Shown here piece by piece: positions 43,364-54,074 of a stretch of DNA of 64,000 nt. A program made the translations under genes and the position numbers. Each line of letters begins with the position of its first letter. Within the stretch, counting starts at the first letter, position 1. The notes under the pieces were generated by a model. That model searched no databases and had not been told where the DNA came from. It saw nothing but the letters and a program-made list of their open reading frames with translations. This DNA comes from Schistosoma haematobium (Eukaryota; Platyhelminthes; Trematoda; Strigeidida; Schistosomatidae): positions 90,002,364 to 90,066,363 of the forward strand of contig NC_067196.1 in the NCBI RefSeq assembly GCF_000699445.3. Direction: 5' to 3'.

Positions 43364-44940
43364 GTGACAACGAGAATTCGCTACCTCGTCGACACTGGCG
43401 CAGGAGTTAGCGTTCTCCCGGCGAATACTAACGACCGGCTTCACGAATCGGCTCTAAACTTACACGCGGCAAACGGAAAACCTATCGCTACGTATGGCAA
43501 AAGGTACGTTTGCCTTAACGTGAGTGTAAGCAAACCGATTCACTGGATCTTCGTTGTTGCAGATGTTTCTATGCCAATCATTGGTATGGGCCTTCTACAA
43601 CACCATAATCTAATCATCGATACGTGCAAACGGAGGCTAGTAGACGGAAAAACTAATTTATCCGTTTGCGTAACTTCTTTTTCTGGTTGCAGATTATCCC
43701 CAGTCACAATTAAGCATACGATAGACCCACTTTATCAGCCACTACTCGATAAGTATCCTGGGATTCATCAAACACAACCGAAATTACCGTGTGTAACTAG
43801 CATCGTTACACATCATATCACGACTACGGGACCACCTGTATTCTCTAAAGTACGACGACTAGCCCCTGAAAAACTAAGGTTGGCGAGAAAGGAATTACAT
43901 CACATGATAGACTTGGGAATCATACGACCGTCAAATAGCCCATATGCATCTCCGTTGCACATGGTCCCTAAAAAGGACAGCAACGATTGGCGTCCAACTG
44001 GTGACTATCGGCGATTGAATGCGAAAACCATTCCTGATCGTTACCCGTTGCCTCACATTCACGATTTGACAGCTACCTCGAAATGTACAACTGTCTTTTC
44101 GAAAATCGACTTGGTTAAAGCGTATAACCAAACCCATATGGCTAGAGACGATATACTGAAGACAGCTATCATTACTCCTTTTGGACTCTATGAATTTTTG
44201 CGAATGCCTTTCGGTCTAAGAAACGCTGCTCAAACATTCCAAAGATTCATAGACGACGTTTTTCGAGGTCTCAACTTCGTACATGCGTATTTTGACGACT
44301 GCCTAGTTGCAAGTCCGGACAGAGAATCGCATCTCAAGCATTTGGATCTTGTTTTCGAACGACTGCAACAACATGGCATTACCGTAAACGTTCACGAGTC
44401 CCAATTCGGAACCGACTCATTAAACTTCCTAGGACACACTATCGATGCTCAAGGCATTTGACCCCTTAGGACCAAAGTGGCGGCAATTCTGGATTACCCA
44501 GAACCGACCACGATCAAGCAACTACGAACGTTTAACGGCCTCGTAAGTTTCTATAGACGGTTCATACCTAAATGCGCTTTACTCATGAAGCCTCTGACCG
44601 ACCAACTTCGTGGAAATGCGAAATCCATTAATTTGGACGGCACCGCACGAATAGCATTCTCCACAGTTAAGGAACTTATTGCGAAAGCAACAACGCTTGC
44701 ACATCAGGACACTCAAGCACCCATTAGCATCGCAGTAAACACATCCGACTCAGCAATCGGAGGAGTCTTACAACAATGGGTTAACAACTCCTGGCAACCT
44801 TTAGCATTCTTCTCGAGACGGTTGCTAGACACCGAATCGAGGTACAGCACACTCGGTGGGGAACTCTTAGCTATGTATTGTGCTGTATAGCATTTTCAAC
44901 ACTACATCGAAGGTCGTGAATTCACTCTTTTCACTGACCA
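43364..44940 (+). pseudogene. Gypsy pol: protease, reverse transcriptase, partial RNase H
   Basis: Protease YLVDTGAGVSVLPA (catalytic DTG) near residue 10 of the first frame. RT has KIDLVKAYNQ (motif A), PFGLYEFLRMPFGLRNAAQT (motif B) and AYFDDCLVAS (motif C, both Asp present), then LNFLGHTIDAQGI. A stop (TGA at 44459) interrupts, then ILDYPEPTTIKQLRTFNGLV and FYRRFIPKCA connect to RNase H. There, SIAVNTSDSAIGGVLQQ has Asn where the first catalytic Asp of VDAS is expected. TDHKPL survives before the deletion. Integrase is missing. Cannot move on its own. Confidence 0.9.
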
Positions 44941-44988
44941 CAAACCACTCACCTTCTCTCTAAGCTCTACTTCAGACAAGTACTCTCT

Positions 44989-45310
44989 TAGCGGTAAATA
45001 AATCCCCAAAATAAATAGCTCTGTAAGTTTTCGACATTGGATGCTGACCAGATTAGTTTTAGTGGACTCATCTATCTGAAGGCGCTCGGTCATGCATCCG
45101 CACCAGATCACGTGTGGGAACGCTGTGCTCAACATCTACCGCAATCGCTAGCCAGATTAAATCTGAGAATTTCGATATATTGGTAATCGCCAAATACCCT
45201 CTTCGATCTTCTCGACTCTGTCTTTTGATTTCTGTTGGTGGGTACGAATTATATTAGAAGTTGTTGGTGGTAAAAGCGTTGTCAAACACTGAATACCTGT
45301 GCCATCTTCA
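44989..45310 (+). repeat. 3' LTR of the gypsy element
   Basis: Begins TAGCGGTAAATAAATCC, lacking the first TG because the internal deletion ends there. Identical in length to the rest of the 5' LTR (322 bp). Confidence 0.92.
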
Positions 45311-45314
45311 GTGT

Positions 45315-47230
45315 TTCGTTCAGACAACCAGCGTGAAAACGATGCTGTCTTCACACCAGGAGGGGTGTGGTTAGAAAAGGTCGATTCTGAAAATGCACAC
45401 CTCACCTTATCCCACGGATATCCGTCTCTGGCTGTAAGGTTTCAGCAAGTACGGAGCTAACACAAAAATTACCCACAAAAAGTTCGTGCGTGACTGACCT
45501 CAAGCAGTTGTCCCTTGGACAACGGTCACGCTCTCAGGTCACTAAGACCACCTCTAATCCAATTTCTTTTCCATGTACCTCTAGAAGAACCCTTTTACGG
45601 TTCGGGCAACCGGGAAGTGTTAACCGCCCTCATACCTCTAACAGCACTCAAAACCACTGTATTCATAATCAACCTCCCTCTTAAATTCCTATTATTCCTC
45701 CTACATCGACTTTCATCCCTAAACGTCCTCTATCGGCTTCCCTCTCAAGTTTCACCACAGACAACGATTCTAGCGCGCAAAATGCTGTCCCAGGTCTACT
45801 GAAACCTCGCTCCAAACACAAGACAACTCTACAGACTAATAAAAGAAACTGGAATTATTAAGTCAAGTGTAAGTTGGACTATTTCGTAAGAAGACGACAC
45901 CCTCATCTGCTCCCGGTCCAGACGTTTAGAACGATGGGCGGAACATTTCAGAGAACAGTTCAGCTGGCCTCCAGCTACTCTACAACTAACCTTCATCCCC
46001 AGACAGTGTGAATGGAACATTGAAGTAGGTCACCAAACTCTGGCCGAAGTTCAAAAGGCTATAGTTAATCTGAAACGAGGAAGGGCAGCTGGTCCAGATG
46101 GATTTGCTTCAGAGGTCTTTAAGGATGGTGGTCCAATTTTAGCGATTAGGTTGACTAATATTTTAGCCAAAATCTTGGAGTTGGACGTTATCCCATCTGA
46201 CTGGTCACAATCACTTATCTTCCCAATATATAAGAGAGGGTCAAAATCATCATGTGACAACCATAGAGCGATTAGCTTAACGAATATAGCATCTGAAATA
46301 CTAGCCTCGACTTCACCAAAGACCTAATGATGGGAATAACGCTCTCATCGACTGAATTCTCGAGCATTGATCTCCTACCAGGAGGTCCACTTATCGGCTT
46401 AGAATACGCAGATGATATAGTCCTGTTTGGTGAAGACGCTGATAAAATGCAGAGTCTTTTGGTAGCACTAAGCAACAATGCCAGAATGTTTGGAATGCGC
46501 TTCTCTCCCTCTAAATGCAAGTTGTTGCTTCAGAACTGGTCTGCGTCAACACCTGAACTAAGAATAGGGAGTGAAGTAGTCGAACGCGTCGACAACACTT
46601 ATCTTGGAAGTTTGATCAGCCCAGACGGATTGGTGTCTGACGAAATCTCAGCACGGATTCGAAAAGCTCGTTTGGCTTTTGCCAACTTACGTCACCTATG
46701 GCGAAGGCGAAATATTCGTCTATCAATAAAAGGACGAGTATACTGCGCGGCAGTCCGTTCTCTTTTAATTTACGATTACCACGACGTGCAATACTGAGTA
46801 GTGTAGGGGATGGTTGGAAGAAGGTTAGGGGCGGCCAAACCAAAATGTGGCATCAGTGCTTGAAGTCACTAACTTCTAGTCTGAGCCATGTTGGTAGATG
46901 CAGACTACTTGGTTGGGGCTCGCGTGACAATCTTAACCAATAGCTGGAGACTCTTGGTGACATGGCTCAGAATCGGTCACAATGTCGTCGGTGTATACAC
47001 TCTATCTTCCCTTAAGCTATGAGACTAAAATTGCTTCATGACTTTCTTTCTACGTACTCATTATTTCTTCGTGTTCTATATCCTTATATGCAATCATTCT
47101 TATGTATATTACCACCATTGAATTAACTACTTCTATGAATCCGGTATACATCTTATGCTAACGAGGTATGGTAACTTGGACAGATGTATGTATGTGTCTG
47201 TTCCTACGTTGTAGCTTACTAACTGACTTG
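45315..47230 (+). pseudogene. LINE B copy, right arm of the inverted pair
   Basis: The leader continues to about 45830. Coding remnants follow: RLERWAEHFREQF, AGPDGFASEVFKDGG (45910-46125), ILELDVIPSDW, HRAISLTNIASEILAS, a deletion junction, then LEYADDIVLFGED in the 156-residue frame 46327-46797. LPRRAIL, GWKKVRGGQTKMWHQC and the 3' UTR with GGACAGATGTATGTATGTGT run to the tail near 47228. From about 46158 to 47228 it is nearly identical to the left arm, including both internal deletions. It is 5' of, and divergent from, the tetraspanin gene. Confidence 0.88.
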
Positions 47231-47237
47231 TGATACC

Positions 47238-47545
47238 TTATCTCTCATTTTTTAAAATTCATTTGAAAACATAAATATCGGTACCATAGGCACCAAATAT
47301 ATATGAGCAACACAAACAGTGGGAATTTGTAGAGAAGATGAAATGATGGTGAGGAGCGGAAACAAAGAAAATAACTAACGGAATAAAGTAAGGTAGCATC
47401 ATCATAAGAATATTGGGGGAAACGAAAAGGTAAAACCAGAAGAAATCTTTCAGTTAAGGCAGAAGAAACCACTTTTTGTGATGAAAGTAAAAAGATACCG
47501 CAGGATCGCCACTGGCTTCTATTCTGAGCCATGTCTGAACAAGCA
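47238..47545 (-). pseudogene. LINE B2-like 3' end, antisense
   Basis: Minus-strand frame MAQNRSQWRSC then mostly non-coding 3' UTR. The terminal word GGTACCATAGGCACCAAATATA resembles those at 53330 and 56740. About 300 bp, directly abutting the end of LINE B. Confidence 0.68.
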
Positions 47546-47639
47546 GTATTAGAGTGAACTATTGTTTTAGAAAATTCATTGATCTTGTTGTAAAGTTATA
47601 AAGCCAGGATTATTATCATTGTGTTGCGATGATCAAATT
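47546..47639. other. Short unassigned gap
   Basis: AT-rich sequence between LINE B2 end and the PLE terminal repeat. Confidence 0.3.
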
Positions 47640-48110
47640 ATAGAAGTTGAATAATTCCATGTAAGTAATTGGAAGTGGCAAACATCACATTGATTGAGTT
47701 AGAACTAATGCGAATCACTAACGAAACAAAATGAAGTCACTGGTAATGTTGAGAAAGCTTCAGAAATAAATGGTGGTAAATGTTATTGTTCTTCACATCA
47801 ATTCTATCCGTTCAGCATAACTAACCTTCCTGTTTGACAGAAATGGGACTTAATAATAAATGAAGATATCACAGTGTTTGTGCATCTACTTGACATTTAG
47901 TTTTCTCTACTTGGTGTCACATGGTTGTTTAAATGGTGAAAATACGCGTCAGTTTGATGTCTATAACATAGTCCTCAGTTCCTCAAGCTGATACTGTGGT
48001 TGGTGTTTATAAAATTGAAATAAGAAAGTTTAAGTCAGTGAAGAGTTTTCCCATTTTCGGCGAATTCATTTTCAAAGCTGTACAATCGCAAATCTTTATA
48101 ATTATTATTA
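47640..48110 (-). repeat. PLE-1 terminal repeat (pLTR)
   Basis: The reverse complement of this segment matches 59320-59590 and 60480-60680 of the tandem array: GCGAATTCATTTTCAAAGC, GGTGTCACATGGTTGTTT, CAGAAATGGGACTTAATAA and GGAAGTGGCAAACATCACAT. It lies beyond the 3' end of the GIY-YIG frame, where PLEs keep a terminal repeat. Confidence 0.8.
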
Positions 48111-48440
48111 CAGAATGATAATAATACTGATAATAAACTTCTGTTATACATGGTGACAGTGAGGTTAAATAAACAAATTTTTTTAAAACAAGGAAAGTTT
48201 AATAATCGTTTGATAGTTATTGGCTTAAGTATTCATCAAATGATAGATAGGGAAATTATCATTGGGAAAGGATGGTTCAGCATGATAAAATAAAATGTTG
48301 AAACAGAGATGAAATGTAATCGGAATGATCGTGGAAATAAACACAAACCAGTTGGGAGTAGAAGATTCAAAGGGAAGATGGAAGGTGAAGCAGATGGCTG
48401 TAAAGGAACAAGAGTATGAAAAAGAGAAAAATTTTAATAC
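48111..48440 (-). other. PLE-1 3' non-coding region
   Basis: Between the GIY-YIG stop and the terminal repeat; AT-rich, no frame of interest. Confidence 0.5.
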
Positions 48441-48441
48441 A

Positions 48442-49206
48442 TTAAGACCATGGTAGAAGGAGATGTTGTACCAATCTCTTTTGCACACACAATTCTGGTT
48501 TTTCCAGATGTATGGCTATTGCTTCGGCAATGCAGAGAAGATGCAGTCTAATTGTATTAGGAAGACTTCTACTTACCTTGTCGATGACTTTGAACGCGGA
48601 GTCTGTCTTGATTGGGTGACCTGTGTTCACAAGGTGTTCGATTATAGAACTTCTTATTGAGCCATTGCCTCCTCTTTTTAGCCACGCCGGACAATGTTCT
48701 TGAATTCTTTTGGATAAAGTACGTATCGAGTGACCTATATACCTAGCTCCACAAAAGCCGGTAAATTGGTAAATGCACATAGGGTTGGTCAGATGCGATA
48801 ATTTATCTTTCAGATTATGGGTGAACAGTGATCGGCTGGAGAATAATATTCGCAATGTTGCTGCGAAGAATGTTCTCTTTAAAGAATCCGAAATTCTCCT
48901 CTTTAAGATGTATGTGGCTGTATCGCCTTTGAAGTCGATGTTCATGTATAAAATTTTCCTTTCTACTGTAGTTGTTTGTGGTTTTGGCATTTTCGGTTTC
49001 ATGTTCTTATCAATGAATATAGAAGTATAACCGTTTTAGATAATTATCTCCATTAAAAGGCCCAAATCTTCCTCTACGACCTTGGGGCTACAGATTCTTC
49101 GTATTCTTGTGGCGTGAGTTATTATTCGGTTTCATTTTAGCTTATAAGAACCCAACTGTGAAAATTTAATAGTTGGCCATTTCACACAGATTTTCTGTAG
49201 ATAGCA
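48442..49206 (-). pseudogene. Penelope-like element 1: end of RT and GIY-YIG endonuclease
   Basis: Just after the gypsy insertion the minus strand reads IYRKSV, stop, NGQLLNFHSWVL, the end of a PLE RT domain. The 186-residue frame 49002-48442 has CIYQFTGFCGARYIGHSIRT (residues 76-94) with the Y..YIG pair, paired Cys76/Cys84 and RIQEH (99-103) as in PLE GIY-YIG nucleases, then AFKVIDKVSRSLP and a C-terminus LLLPWS. The nuclease would nick target DNA. The domain is well preserved but the element is not, because of the internal stop and the insertion. Confidence 0.86.
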
Positions 49207-49612
49207 TGTAGCGTGGCGTCGAGTCGAAATTGACTATAAACACCGCTACCAAAAAACACGTGCCAAGTAAATCAGAAGGCGAAGGTTGAACGTAACCAAA
49301 TTAATCCATAAAATCCCCGAGAAGCCAAATATCAGAAGGCAGTTAATGGACCAAGTCGAGATATATTTGCTGGCGATCTCGTGGTATCGAAAGGATACCG
49401 AGATCGTGCCAGGATACAAGCTTGGTTACAGAACGTAACCGAATTCGCGCGTGGTCACAACCAAAGTGTAAGAATAAGAATGGAAGCACAATATAGCTGT
49501 CATTAGCACAGTCAAACAAAAGCACATTAAAACAAACACTGGTACAGTTGGTTATAATAATAATTGTTTTTATTAAACCAGTCGTGTTCTCGTGATGAAT
49601 GTGAGTCACTAC
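49207..49612 (-). repeat. 3' LTR of the second gypsy element
   Basis: 406 bp; on the minus strand starts TGTAGTGACTCACATTCATC and contains TTTAATAAAAACA, a likely poly(A) signal. Confidence 0.92.
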
Positions 49613-50159
49613 AGGAGCCCCCCGCTGGAAAGGGTTTACACTTTCGATAAGTAGCGGTTTAAATCGTGGGACTGATCGGCTGACGAGCGATTGTAGGACG
49701 GAAGAATTAGCGAACAGGAAAGCGATCGTTGATCGTCGAGTTGCCAACGCAGGTCTTTTTCGGAGAACGGTACCAGGAGCGATGTGCTGTATTTGTTGCT
49801 TGAGTTGGCATGCTACACCAGAGTGGTTTGTATCCAGGATCTGAAGATTGCGTTCGTAGGGATGCGGACCAGAAACGCTGCAGACGTAGGACGAAACCAC
49901 GTTGAGCCAAAAGACCATAGGCGACTGTAACGACCAACCGTATGCCAAGCATTCGAAACCAATATATCGACTGAGTGCGTTGACAAGAGCGTGAGTGGCC
50001 AATCCAGCTTTCGCCAAAGTTGACTGAAGTCGACGGAACCAAACGGAGAAGGTCGATGGCGTGGGCTCAGGAAACAAAAAGAAAATCAAAAAAGAGAAGA
50101 GTGCAGCATGCGTGTAGTATAGGAATAATCCTTCACCGTATTGGTTGTTAACTGTGCGG
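49613..50159 (-). other. 3' untranslated part of the second gypsy element
   Basis: Between the pol stop and the LTR. Long open frames occur here, extending even into the LTR, but no family is recognised and no envelope-like signal is seen. Confidence 0.5.
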
Positions 50160-50965
50160 CTAGTCGCGGAAGCGTACGGGCAACCGTACTCGGCGACCGG
50201 AACGTGAGACGGTAGTCTCGTTCGTATCTCGTGAGCCTGCAGTCTCATCCGAGGTCGGAGGCGTCGCGGTCTGCTGATCTGGACGTGAGACTGTCGTCTC
50301 GTCCGTAGATGGGGCAGATGACGCGTGCTGTTGACCGGGACGTGAGAATGAGGTCTCAGATGTATCTAGCGTGGGACCTGAAGAAGATTTAAGGATCCCG
50401 CTAGGTTTGATAGGTCTAGCATTGAATCTCAGGGTATCAGATAGGGCACTGTCATCGACGTGTGCTGGCGTGAGACGATCAATGCTGACGATCTCGACGC
50501 GGTCATGTCGATCAACCTTGAAGGTCTTTTCGTGACGAGCGATCACATGAAAAGGGCCTTCGTAAGGTTGTTGCAAAGGTTTGCGTACCGAATCTACTCG
50601 TATGAAAACATGTGAACAGGTAGATAACTCTCGAGGGAGAGCGACCTGTCGATGTTGTATTCGAGTTGACACCGGAGACAGCGTTCACATAAATGCAGAC
50701 AGTCGATGGACGTAGTCTGATTTACCGAAATCAGGTCTGCTCCGTGGTGTGAAGAATTCTCCGGGCAGACGCAATGTCGTGCCGTATACATTGTCGGAAC
50801 ATTGGATATCTGCGTTCAAGCTCGTTCTGATGCCTAGGAGAACGAGCGGTAAGGTTTCGTGCCAGTTGCCGTTTTCGTGTGCTCGTAGAGCACTTTTAAG
50901 TTGGCAGTGAAACCGTTCAACTTAACCATTTGGTGATGGGTGGTAGACGGTTATGCGTATGCGTA
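50160..50965 (-). pseudogene. Gypsy integrase C-terminal remnant
   Basis: Minus strand: VYHPSPNG, stop, VERFHCQLKSALRAHENGNW and LPLVLLGIRTSLNADIQ (end of the integrase core, about 50955-50800), then after a frame change THVFIRVDSVRKP-like CSHVFIRVDSVRKPLQQPYE, GPFHVIARHEKTFKV and IVSIDRLTPAHV (C-terminal domain). A Ser/Thr-rich tail with repeats of DETTVSR and a final RRVRLPVRFRD close it. Typical of CsRn1/Boudicca-like pol ends. The first catalytic Asp residues are outside what remains. Confidence 0.85.
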
Positions 50966-51269
50966 TGCATTCCGTACCAAGCAGCCGGGTCAGCGAGGAG
51001 AATAGTTAATAGGGGAAAATTTCTCGAATAAAGCGTGGAATTTGTCGTCACGCGAATAAAAAGTGCCAAGGATTCGGTACACATAAATGGGAGTCGATTA
51101 TATTAATACTATTCTTATCGTTATCCGTCATGTCGCGTATATTATATATTGAAAGGTAATATGAAAATATTCGACAGACGTGGATAGATAAACTATAGAC
51201 TCACCGAATTGGCTTCTTTGGAAGATTGGACCAGAGGTTGAGGCGTGTTCCAGAATTCAGCTCACCAGT

Positions 51270-51676
51270 TGTAGCGTGGCGTCGAGTCGAAATTGACTAT
51301 AAACACCGCTACCAAAAAACACGTGCCAAGTAAATCAGAAGGCGAAGGTTGAACGTAACCAAATTAATCCATAAAATCCCCGAGAAGCCAAATATCAGAA
51401 GGCAGTTAATGGACCAAGTCGAGATATATTTGCTGGCGATCTCGTGGTATCGAAAGGATACCGAGATCGTGCCAGGATACAAGCTTGGTTACAGAACGTA
51501 ACCGAATTCGCGCGTGGTCACAACCAAAGTGTAAGAATAAGAATGGAAGCACAATATAGCTGTCATTAGCACAGTCAAACAAAAGCACATTAAAACAAAC
51601 ACTGGTACAGTTGGTTATAATAATAATTGTTTTTATTAAACCAGTCGTGTTCTCGTGATGAATGTGGGTGACTACA
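51270..51676 (-). repeat. 5' LTR of the second gypsy element
   Basis: 407 bp; differs visibly from the other LTR at its start (GTAGTCACCCACATTC versus GTAGTGACTCACATTC) and little elsewhere. Confidence 0.92.
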
Positions 51677-51680
51677 AGCA

Positions 51681-52800
51681 GTTTTTAAAGTACCATGTTG
51701 TTTCCTTGATATATCTAATTCAGGGAAGTGAATATTTCGTTTGCTTACAACTTCAAGTGTGAATTTTATTGATGGGTGACAATTATTAAATGTCTCTAGG
51801 AGATCACTTAAGTTACATTTGTTGTCACAAATGATAAAGATATCATCCACGTACCTCCTATACAAATGGAGGTTTTCGATAATTGTCTAAGACGTAGGCA
51901 GGTTTGTGTAATTTTGGCATACCGTATAATCGCTGTATTGTTGATGCTGTTGATTTTATATGCTCAAAGACCTGTTCGTTGATTAACTGCTCATTTTTCA
52001 TTCTCTTAACTTTAATCAGTTGCTTTTCTATAATCTCAGTCTTGTTTTCCTCATTGATGGGTTTTGAGAATTTGATGTCATCTGATAATAACGTTGTCAT
52101 TTTTTCAACATAAATCTTACGATCAAGCAGCACTAAACCAGTACCTTTATCTGGACGTGTTACTTATCAAGTCTTTATTATTTCTAAGTAGTTTTATCTG
52201 ATTTTTATGTTCTTTTGTTAGAAGACTTTTGCCTGTTACTTTTGTGTTAATATATTGGTTGTAGCTATCGAGAAGAGTAGATTTGAAACGTTGGAATTCT
52301 TGATCAGAGATTGGATTAAGACCATTTGTTTGTTTGATTAAGTTTTTCTTCATTTATGTCACAGAATTTTATCCCCAAAGATAAGGCTTCTAATTGTACA
52401 TTTGTCAGGGATATTGAAGAATGATTAAACACATAGCTGTCAAGATTGCTATGAAATTTGTGCTGTGTTTTTGTGGTTTTTAAACTTTAAGTGAGATCCG
52501 ATATTAGGTTTTCCGTGTGTTTGTCGATAACTGTGGTAACATATTCGATGAAAAGATTGTGTTCGTAATGTGATAATTCATATAATACAGGAGATCTTTG
52601 TGAAATGTTAAATTCCAATAACGAGATGCGTGGACGAATCGAGTCGATAACCTTTTGTGGATGGCGTTTAAGAGATTTTGAATTTGGATAAATATGGTTT
52701 CTTCAAAGAGTTTTCCAGTAGTATTTAGGATATTTTTGCATTTTAACGCAATCCTTAAGAAAGGTAACCTTCGCATTCACTTCCGCAAGCTTGACAGAAT
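51681..52800 (-). pseudogene. Penelope-like element 1: N-terminal part and RT
   Basis: Minus strand, in order: LFEETIFIQIQNLLNAIHKR (52710-52650), LNPISDQEFQRFKSTLL, then LLDRKIYVEKM and RLYGMPKLHKP (about 51910; the MPKLHK motif is typical of PLE RTs), a deletion, then LYRRYVDDIFIICDNK-like MYRRYVDDIFIICDNK (motif C, both Asp kept), HPSIKFTLEV and RNIHFPELDISR. RT motifs A and B are missing between 51865 and 51858. It continues across the gypsy insertion at 49206. Confidence 0.86.
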
Positions 52801-52839
52801 AACGCGGAAACTCATTAAGTTCTTTTACTGTCCAAGGGT

Positions 52840-52960
52840 CCTTGGAATTTTTTGATAAACGAAATACACCCATTAAGACATTAAATAAGAAAGATTATTT
52901 CAGCGGAAAGTTCTCTTTTCGGCGAATTCATTTTCAAAGCTGTACAATCGCAAATATATA
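52840..52960 (-). repeat. PLE-1 upstream terminal-repeat piece
   Basis: TTTTCGGCGAATTCATTTTC and the adjoining GTACAATCGCAAAT match 48055-48096. It lies upstream of the PLE-1 N-terminal coding part, the position of a 5' terminal repeat. The rest is replaced by LINE B2. Confidence 0.7.
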
Positions 52961-52996
52961 CATATTTTTATTTATTTATTTATTTGAACACATACA

Positions 52997-53321
52997 TAAA
53001 GATGGCACAGGTATTCAGTGTTTGACAACGCTTTTACCACCAACAACTTCTAATATAAGTCGTACCCACCAACAGAAATCAAAAGACAGAGTCGAGGAGA
53101 TCGGAAGAGGGTATTTGGCGATTACCAATATATCGAAATTCTCAGATTTAATCTGGCTAGCGATTGCGGTAGATGTTGAGCACAGCGTTCCCACACGTGA
53201 TCTGGTGCGGATGCATGACCGAGCGCCTTCAGCTAGATGAGTCCACTAAAACTAATCTGGTCAGCATCCAATGTCGAAAACTTACAGAGCTATTTATTTT
53301 GGGGATTTATTTACCGATACA
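52997..53321 (-). mobile_element. Solo CsRn1-like LTR with TACA target duplication
   Basis: TAAAGATGGCACAGGTATTC..TTTACCGATACA is an antisense LTR of the 41.8 kb family with changed terminal bases. TACA lies at 52993-52996 and 53322-53325. Removing it restores GAACACATACATATTGGTAC, the LINE B2 3' end. Confidence 0.88.
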
Positions 53322-53518
53322 TACATATTGGTACAAGAGTGCGCCAAATATATATGCGCCACACAAAACAATGAGAATTTAAAGAGAAGGAAAAAGAAAA
53401 GAAAACAGGTAAGGAGGGTAAAAAAGAACAATAAGGAAGAGATTGGTGTAAGGTAGTGTAATAATACTAGTGGTAATAATGGGGGAACGGAAAGGTACAA
53501 TCAGAAGAAACCCTTCAG

Positions 53519-54034
53519 TTAAGGAAGATACAACCATTTTTTTAATGAAGAAAGTAAAAGAAGGTTACAGCAGGATCGCCACTGGCTTCTATTCTGAGCC
53601 ATATTTGATAACGTCTCTAGCCACTGTGTCGCACCATCTCTCGGACCCCAGCCAGGGAGTCGTGAAGGACCAACAGAAACCTGTCCTTTACAGCTTTCCT
53701 TCATGCCACGACACCATGCCATGCACTGAACACCTCCCCGCTTTTTTCAACCAGTCCCAGAGTCGGCAAATAATGCACGACGTGGGATTCTCTGGGACGA
53801 CATTCGTAGAATATGTCCAAGCCACCGAAGTCGGTGTTTCAAGATGGTGACACCGATTGCATTATCGTCTCTGTGCCCGAACACACGATGCCGAACCTCT
53901 GCATTACTGACATGGTGTTGCCACTGGATGTCAGCAATCCTTCGGAGACAACGGTGATCGAACACAGAGAGTCGTCTAACGTTCTCAACTCGGAGAGGCC
54001 AGGTTTCACAAGGATAGAGCAAAACTGCTCTCAC
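53519..54034 (-). pseudogene. LINE B2 C-terminal domain
   Basis: MRAVLLYPCETWPLRVEN, FDHRCLRRIADIQWQHHVSN and LRWLGHILRMSSQRIPRRAL in the frame 54034-53747. Then LPGWGPRDGATQWLETL and MAQNRSQWRSC in another frame (53722-53519). Compare the same block in the tandem array. At least one frameshift. Confidence 0.84.
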
Positions 54035-54074
54035 CGAGGCGTTGTAGATCCGACATTTTACAGCGAGACTAACA

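Larger units (their letters stand above)
41790..45310 (+). mobile_element. CsRn1-like Ty3/gypsy element with two LTRs
   Basis: LTRs at 41790-42113 and 44989-45310 are almost identical; one clear difference is GTACGACTTAT versus GTACGAATTAT. GTGT at 41786-41789 and 45311-45314 is the target duplication. The internal part has gag and a damaged pol. The last part of RNase H, all of integrase and the first two bases of the 3' LTR are deleted at 44988/44989. Few LTR differences mean a recent insertion. Family knowledge: CsRn1-clade elements have a CHCC Gag zinc knuckle and use tRNA-Trp, both seen here. Confidence 0.93.
49207..51676 (-). mobile_element. Second Ty3/gypsy element, internally deleted, inside PLE-1
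   Basis: LTRs at 49207-49612 and 51270-51676 are near-identical and end TGTAG..CTACA. AGCA at 49203-49206 and 51677-51680 is the target duplication. On the minus strand a purine tract CGGGGGGCTCC precedes the 3' LTR and ACTGGTGAGCTGAATTC follows the 5' LTR as the primer site. Only the end of integrase remains; gag, protease and RT are gone. LTR family differs from that at 41.8 kb. Confidence 0.93.

Noticed and set aside
44902..45135. 77-codon minus-strand frame recurring at 41729, 14531 and 57224 as a conserved protein
   Set aside because: It recurs because the LTR recurs; it is a chance frame antisense to the LTR.
49343..50248. 301-codon minus-strand frame downstream of the gypsy integrase as a possible envelope gene
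   Set aside because: It runs into the LTR, has no recognisable family motif, and overlaps the true pol end in another frame.
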